Part shown: piece after piece, positions 34,080 to 38,166 of the stretch | How the letters are laid out: the number at the start of each line of letters is the position of its first letter | Position numbering within the stretch: position 1 is the stretch's first letter | Assembly (NCBI GenBank): GCA_021734905.1 | Contig: JAIPIB010000002.1 | Location: 1 to 38,166 of the forward strand | Direction of reading: 5' to 3' | Source: Minisyncoccota bacterium | GTDB taxonomy: Bacteria; Patescibacteriota; Minisyncoccia; Phycocordibacterales; UBA918 | DNA length: 38,166 bases | Notes under the pieces: model-generated | Told to the model about the DNA's origin: nothing | The model's input: only the letters and a program-made list of their open reading frames with translations | The model's database searches: none | Made by a program: the position numbers and the translations under genes

Positions 34080-36020
34080 ATGACTGGAAATGACGTTCGA
34101 GCAAAGTTTTTGACATACATGGAAAAACGTGGCCATGCGCTGATTCCATCATCCTCTCTTGTTCCAGAAAATGACCCCACGACGCTTTTTACTGGGAGCG
34201 GGATGCAACCACTCATTCCTTTCCTTATGGGTGAGTCCCACCCAATGGGTACACGTTTGATGGATTCTCAACGATGTTTTCGCGCTGAGGATATAGAAGA
34301 AGTTGGTGACAATAGACACACTACTTTTTTTGAGATGCTTGGGAATTGGTCTCTTGGTGATTACTTTAAGGACGAGCAGATATCTTGGATGTTTGAATTT
34401 CTGATTGATGAATTAGGCCTGAACCCTGAGAAATTATATATCACGGCTTTCATAGGTGATAAAGTAAACAAAGTGCCAAAAGACACTGAATCTGCAGAAC
34501 TGTGGAAACAACTTTTTCATAAGAAACAAATCGTTGCAGAAGTTGCTGACATGAATACTGAAGAGGAAGCTTCGCAACGAGGAATGAAAGCTGGAGAACG
34601 TATTTTCTATTATAATGCAAAAAAGAATTGGTGGTCGCGTTCTGGTGGTCCTGAGAAAATGCCTGTGGGTGAAATTGGTGGTCCGGATACTGAGATGTTT
34701 TATGATTTTGGCTTACCTCATGATAAAAAATATGGAGAATTCTGTCACCCAAACTGCGACTGTGGGAGATTTATGGAAATTGGAAACAACGTCTTTATTG
34801 AATATGTAAAAAATGAAGATGGCGCATTTAAAAAATTACCAAAAAGAAATGTAGATTTTGGAGGAGGTCTAGAACGAATTGCTGCTGCAGTAAATGACAA
34901 TGCTGATGTTTTTGAAGTTGATCTGCTCAAAAACATAATTGAGAGACTTGAACTACTTTCTGGAAAAAAATATTTTGATTATCCTTTAGCTTTTCGAATT
35001 ATCGCTGACCATATTCGAGGAGCTGTATTCATGATTAGTGATGGAGTATACCCCAGCAACACTGAACAAGGCTACTTCACACGAAGACTACTCCGGAGAG
35101 CTGTTCGCTATGCGGACACCCTTGAGGTGCCAAATGGGGAGTTAAAGGTACTTGCTAAAACTGTAATTGATATATTTAAGGATCACTACGTTCAGATTGC
35201 TGAACGTGAATCAGATATCATTGAGAGCATTTTTGCAGAGGAGATACAATTTCGCAAAACACTCGAACAAGGACTTAAGGAATTTAACAAAGTCGCACTC
35301 AAACTCACAATTCCAGTTAAAAAAGTTAACGGAAAAGTTGTTTCTGATTCTTCAAAGAAGCCGACGCAACAAAAATTCATTACAGGTGAAAGTGCATTCA
35401 ATCTTTTTACCACATATGGTTTTCCAATTGAGCTCACTATCGAGATAGCTAAGGAACGAGGCATGACTGTTGCACTAGACGAATTTAAAACTTGCATGGA
35501 TAAGCATCGTGAGTTATCAAGAACAAGTTCAGAGCAAAAGTTTAAAGGTGGCCTCGCTGATCATGGAAATAGGGTGGTCATGTACCACACAGCCACACAT
35601 CTGCTCTTAGCAGGACTTCGCAAAGAGCTTGGGGACTCTGTGCATCAGGCTGGTTCCAATATTACAAATGAACGTCTACGTTTTGACTTTACCTACGATG
35701 AGAAAGTCACAGATGACATACTAAAGAAAGTTGAAGAATACGTTAACACAGCAATCCGAAACGACTTACCTGTGGCAATTGAGACACTTTCGAAGATAGA
35801 TGCTGAAAATGATCCCACAATTGAAGGGAGCTTTTGGAATAAGTATCCTGATCAAGTGAAAGTTTATACCATAAAGAATTCTCAGGGTGAAATATGTTCT
35901 CGTGAATTATGCGGTGGACCACATGTTGAAAATACGTCAGCTATGCAAGGAACTTTTAAAATCATCAAAGAAGAATCTTCATCTCGAGGTGTTCGACGTA
36001 TTAAGGCAATTCTCGATTAA
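34080..36020 (+). CDS. alaS: Alanyl-tRNA synthetase lacking the C-Ala domain
   Basis: 646 aa against about 870. The class II catalytic core is complete: SSSLVPENDPTTLFTGSGMQ (motif 1 region), SQRCFRAEDIEEVGDNRHTT then FFEMLGNWSLGDYF (motif 2), and FGGGLERIAA (motif 3). The editing domain has its zinc ligands His503 and His507 (HTATHLL), Cys611 and His615 (CGGPHVENTS). The protein ends right after the editing domain (SSSRGVRRIKAILD), so the C-Ala domain that aids tRNA elbow binding and dimerisation is absent. A tRNA-Ala with G3:U70 lies at 4983-5056. Charges tRNA-Ala. Confidence 0.96.
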   Translation: MTGNDVRAKFLTYMEKRGHALIPSSSLVPENDPTTLFTGSGMQPLIPFLMGESHPMGTRLMDSQRCFRAEDIEEVGDNRHTTFFEMLGNWSLGDYFKDEQISWMFEFLIDELGLNPEKLYITAFIGDKVNKVPKDTESAELWKQLFHKKQIVAEVADMNTEEEASQRGMKAGERIFYYNAKKNWWSRSGGPEKMPVGEIGGPDTEMFYDFGLPHDKKYGEFCHPNCDCGRFMEIGNNVFIEYVKNEDGAFKKLPKRNVDFGGGLERIAAAVNDNADVFEVDLLKNIIERLELLSGKKYFDYPLAFRIIADHIRGAVFMISDGVYPSNTEQGYFTRRLLRRAVRYADTLEVPNGELKVLAKTVIDIFKDHYVQIAERESDIIESIFAEEIQFRKTLEQGLKEFNKVALKLTIPVKKVNGKVVSDSSKKPTQQKFITGESAFNLFTTYGFPIELTIEIAKERGMTVALDEFKTCMDKHRELSRTSSEQKFKGGLADHGNRVVMYHTATHLLLAGLRKELGDSVHQAGSNITNERLRFDFTYDEKVTDDILKKVEEYVNTAIRNDLPVAIETLSKIDAENDPTIEGSFWNKYPDQVKVYTIKNSQGEICSRELCGGPHVENTSAMQGTFKIIKEESSSRGVRRIKAILD

Positions 36021-36078
36021 ACCTGCTGACTCATAGTGAGGCTGTAGATTACGGACATTTTATAGAGGTGACACAAGG

Positions 36079-36084
36079 TATACT
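36079..36084 (+). promoter_or_regulatory. -10 element of the actin-fold gene
   Basis: TATACT, 8 nt before ATG 36093; predicted leader of 0-2 nt. Confidence 0.45.
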
Positions 36085-36092
36085 GTTTCTAT

Positions 36093-37289
36093 ATGTTAAG
36101 TTTTGGACACAGAGACCATAATAAGGCGAGGTACGCTGCAGTTATTGACATCGGTTCCGGCACTGTTGGGGTCGCTATAGTTGCATCATTGCCAAACAAA
36201 AGTCTGCCAACACTACTTTATACACACCGCACATCGATGCGTATAACAAAGCAAAATAAGCAAAGTGTTGACGATATTCGGCGTGTTCGCGAAACACTTC
36301 TTTCTGAATGCCTCTTATTATCACAAGATGGCTATGCAGAACTTAAGCGCTTTGACCCCAATGCAAGTATTACAAAACTTCACGTTACCTGCGCGTCACC
36401 GTGGGCTTACACCCAAGAAAAAAATGTCCAATATACTGATGATGAGAATTTCAAAGTCACGCACTCAGTAATTGATGACCTTGTGCAAACCGCAGAAACA
36501 GAAATTGCGGATTCCCTTAAAGAAGCACATGAAATAACTGCTCTTGGATTTGATATTGTTGAAGAATCAACAGTTGATATTAAGATTAATGGTTATTCTG
36601 TTGAGAACCCTTTCCATTTATCTGGAAAAACACTTAGTCTTTCACACATAGCTGGACTACTACCAAAAGAAATTATCAATACCGCGTATGAAGTACAGGA
36701 AAAACTTTTTCCGAACTCGGAACTAAATGCACACACTTTTATGCTTGTTATATATTGTGTTCTTAGAAATATTTTTCCAAAAGTTACTTCAGCGTGTGTT
36801 ATTAACATAACCGCAGAAGCAACGGAGTTTGGTCTTGTTCGAGATGGTGTATTGCTTGAAAATAACTCATTACCATACGGAATTAATTCTTTTATAAGAG
36901 AAATAATGGAGAAAACTAACAAACCAGAAGCTGACGTCTCAACAATCCTAAGATCATTCTCCACCGATACACATACGCGTGATACTGAAATTAAAAAGTA
37001 CATTGATCTCTACAAAGAAAAAGCGTATTCCCACATTGTGGAAATGCTTGAGAAAACAGCATTACCAAAAACTGTTATAGTTTCTGCACAAGAACCCCAT
37101 CAGGCGCTTTTGAAGGAAATTGTATCGTCTGCTTTTTTGAAAGCTGAATTAGATACATCAAATATCATTTCAATAGAAACTTCATTGCTGGCTGAAATAC
37201 CTCCAGAAAGTACAAATGACCTATATCTTGCGATAAGTGCTTACTTTTTCCACACGTTAGACGCTTCTAGCGAAGTGAATAAAAATTAA
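36093..37289 (+). CDS. FtsA/PilM-like actin-fold protein
   Basis: 398 aa. RYAAVIDIGSGTVGVAIV (residues 13-30) is the phosphate-1 loop of the FtsA/PilM actin-like ATPases. A second nucleotide-site segment, ACVINITAEATEFGLVRDGV, fits the phosphate-2 position, and SLPYGINSFIREI resembles the following FtsA/PilM stretch. There is no C-terminal membrane-targeting helix. The next gene encodes a single-pass membrane protein 17 nt downstream, an arrangement like PilM with a membrane partner (PilN) in type IV pilus systems. Cytoplasmic scaffold of an envelope machine is likely; which one is unclear. Confidence 0.7.
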   Translation: MLSFGHRDHNKARYAAVIDIGSGTVGVAIVASLPNKSLPTLLYTHRTSMRITKQNKQSVDDIRRVRETLLSECLLLSQDGYAELKRFDPNASITKLHVTCASPWAYTQEKNVQYTDDENFKVTHSVIDDLVQTAETEIADSLKEAHEITALGFDIVEESTVDIKINGYSVENPFHLSGKTLSLSHIAGLLPKEIINTAYEVQEKLFPNSELNAHTFMLVIYCVLRNIFPKVTSACVINITAEATEFGLVRDGVLLENNSLPYGINSFIREIMEKTNKPEADVSTILRSFSTDTHTRDTEIKKYIDLYKEKAYSHIVEMLEKTALPKTVIVSAQEPHQALLKEIVSSAFLKAELDTSNIISIETSLLAEIPPESTNDLYLAISAYFFHTLDASSEVNKN

Positions 37290-37294
37290 GGGTA

Positions 37295-37300
37295 TATACT
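37295..37300 (+). promoter_or_regulatory. -10 element of the last gene (leaderless start)
   Basis: TATACT lies 6 nt before ATG 37307, inside the 17-nt gap after the actin-fold gene. The gene may have its own leaderless transcript in addition to read-through. Confidence 0.4.
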
Positions 37301-37306
37301 ATATAC

Positions 37307-38166
37307 ATGACTCAAAAATGGAACCTCCAAGACATAAGACCTGCAGGGAAGCCTCGGCCAACCATGAGGGAAGCTCCAATACGTAAACCAAGACAGGACA
37401 TAACGATCCGTCAGAGACAAGTCGACCCAGAGCTGCAGTCATTTGATACTGAGCTCTCGTCAATTGACGTCATTGATGGAAACAGTGTCAAGCGAAAACG
37501 TGTGATGATAACTGTTGTTGTTGCGTTTTTTATTATCGGTGTTGGCTTTGTTACAAATTTACTTTTAGGAGGGGCTGATGTTACGGTCTATCCAAAAATA
37601 AAGGATGTGTCAGTGCAGGCAAGTTTTTCAGCCTATACAGCACCTCAGGTTGATGAGCTTGGTTATGAACTGCTTACACTTGAAAATTCTGGGGAAAAAC
37701 AAGTTAAAGCTTCAGGTAAGGAAGTTGTTTCATTAAGGACAGAGGGAAAAATCTTTGTCTACAACACAAAGGGTAGCGTTTCACAGAGACTCATTAAAAA
37801 CACTCGTTTTGAAAGTAAGGATGGTCTCGTTTATAGAATTAATGAATCAGTGGAAGTCCCAGGAACCTCCACTGATTCCAATGGAAATATTGTGCCGGGT
37901 TCTATAGCAGTAAATGTTATAGCTGATGGGACTGGTGAACAATATAATATTGAACCACAACGATTTACAATCCCTGGTCTAGAAGGAACGCCACAGTTTG
38001 AATCAATCTATGGAGAATCAACGACACAGTTTACAGGTGGCTTTGAAGGTGAGAAATATATTATAGACGAACAAGAACTTAATACAGCAAAACAAGCGCT
38101 ACACATTGAGCTTCGTGATTCACTTCTGAAAAAGCTTACCGAGGAACGTCCTGCAGGGTATGTTAT
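37307..38166 (+). CDS. Single-pass membrane protein, partial (runs off the window)
   Basis: At least 286 aa, open at the right edge, so missing from the ORF track. A basic N-terminal cytoplasmic tail of about 65 residues (Pro/Arg/Lys-rich) precedes one membrane span (about 67-86, VMITVVVAFFIIGVGFVTNL) and a large beta-rich outer part beginning ADVTVYPKIKDVSVQASFSA. The outer part includes SQRLIKNTRFESKDGLVYRI and FTIPGLEGTPQFE; similar CPR proteins are sometimes labelled baseplate-J-like. It sits behind an FtsA/PilM-like gene, suggesting they work in one envelope complex. Function not established. Confidence 0.75.
   Translation, partial: MTQKWNLQDIRPAGKPRPTMREAPIRKPRQDITIRQRQVDPELQSFDTELSSIDVIDGNSVKRKRVMITVVVAFFIIGVGFVTNLLLGGADVTVYPKIKDVSVQASFSAYTAPQVDELGYELLTLENSGEKQVKASGKEVVSLRTEGKIFVYNTKGSVSQRLIKNTRFESKDGLVYRINESVEVPGTSTDSNGNIVPGSIAVNVIADGTGEQYNIEPQRFTIPGLEGTPQFESIYGESTTQFTGGFEGEKYIIDEQELNTAKQALHIELRDSLLKKLTEERPAGYV

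Overview
The window reads as a compact bacterial chromosome segment from the Candidate Phyla Radiation (Patescibacteria, probably the Parcubacteria side). The grounds are gene content and protein style, not a database match: DUF5671-, DUF3467- and DUF8128-like proteins, many small single-domain or shortened versions of universal proteins (AlaRS without its C-Ala domain, short ATP synthase delta and epsilon), many small hypothetical proteins and very short intergenic gaps. TGA ends normal genes (ychF at 15815, the thioredoxin-like gene at 18372), so this is the standard bacterial code and not the UGA=Gly code of Gracilibacteria/Absconditabacteria. Almost no start has a Shine-Dalgarno sequence. 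Genes that begin transcription units instead often have a TATAAT-like hexamer 5-11 nt before the ATG, which suggests many leaderless or nearly leaderless mRNAs.

Layout. 1-178: 3' end of rpsT and its terminator. 226-3837: a shortened UDP-sugar dehydrogenase, D-Ala-D-Ala ligase (ddl), a pterin dehydratase, then three consecutive membrane proteins of unknown function with histidines in or beside the membrane spans, closed by an 18-bp terminator. 3918-4859: a minus-strand phosphomannomutase-like HAD phosphatase divergent from a 59-aa protein. 4983-5056: tRNA-Ala(UGC) on the minus strand inside an extended helix. 5198-5767: 3-methyladenine glycosylase (tag). 5855-11964: complete F1Fo ATP synthase operon, atpBEFHAGDC, with a strong hairpin between atpB and atpE. 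12088-14581: a small hypothetical, a flavodoxin-fold oxidoreductase, a pair of DnaA-box-like 9-mers, an M29-like aminopeptidase (minus) and a 71-aa protein. 14715-17924: ychF, a GIY-YIG protein, and typA behind a promoter plus terminator-like leader. 17980-20240: a membrane thiol-oxidation pair (thioredoxin-like + DsbB-like), a DUF3467 protein (minus) and a DUF5671 membrane protein. 20333-23176: leuS carrying a Nudix-like domain inserted in the editing domain. 23285-28613: a sigma-region-4/HARE-HTH protein, a stand-alone DUF8128-like membrane protein, mltG, mnmA and an ATP-cone/nuclease fusion. 28726-33962: a secreted or anchored DUF7282-like protein, then a tight run of Cas4/RecB-like nuclease, alkyltransferase domain, coiled-coil protein, SpoT-type HD hydrolase and an active/inactive M16 peptidase pair. 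34080-38166: alaS, an FtsA/PilM-like actin-fold protein and the start of a single-pass membrane protein that runs off the window.

How the genes work together: the window is mostly housekeeping (translation: rpsT, tRNA-Ala, leuS, alaS, mnmA, typA, ychF; energy: ATP synthase; wall: ddl, mltG; DNA repair: tag, nuclease, alkyltransferase; envelope thiol oxidation: Trx/DsbB). No insertion sequence, CRISPR array, prophage or integrase was seen. No gene-free stretch exceeds 300 bases; the longest are 13038-13245 (DnaA-box pair, otherwise nothing recognised) and 19172-19328 (AT-rich divergent promoter region). The items most worth a second look are the LeuRS-Nudix insertion, the leaderless/SD-less expression signals, the sigma4-HARE regulator, the DnaA-box pair and the three-gene membrane cluster.
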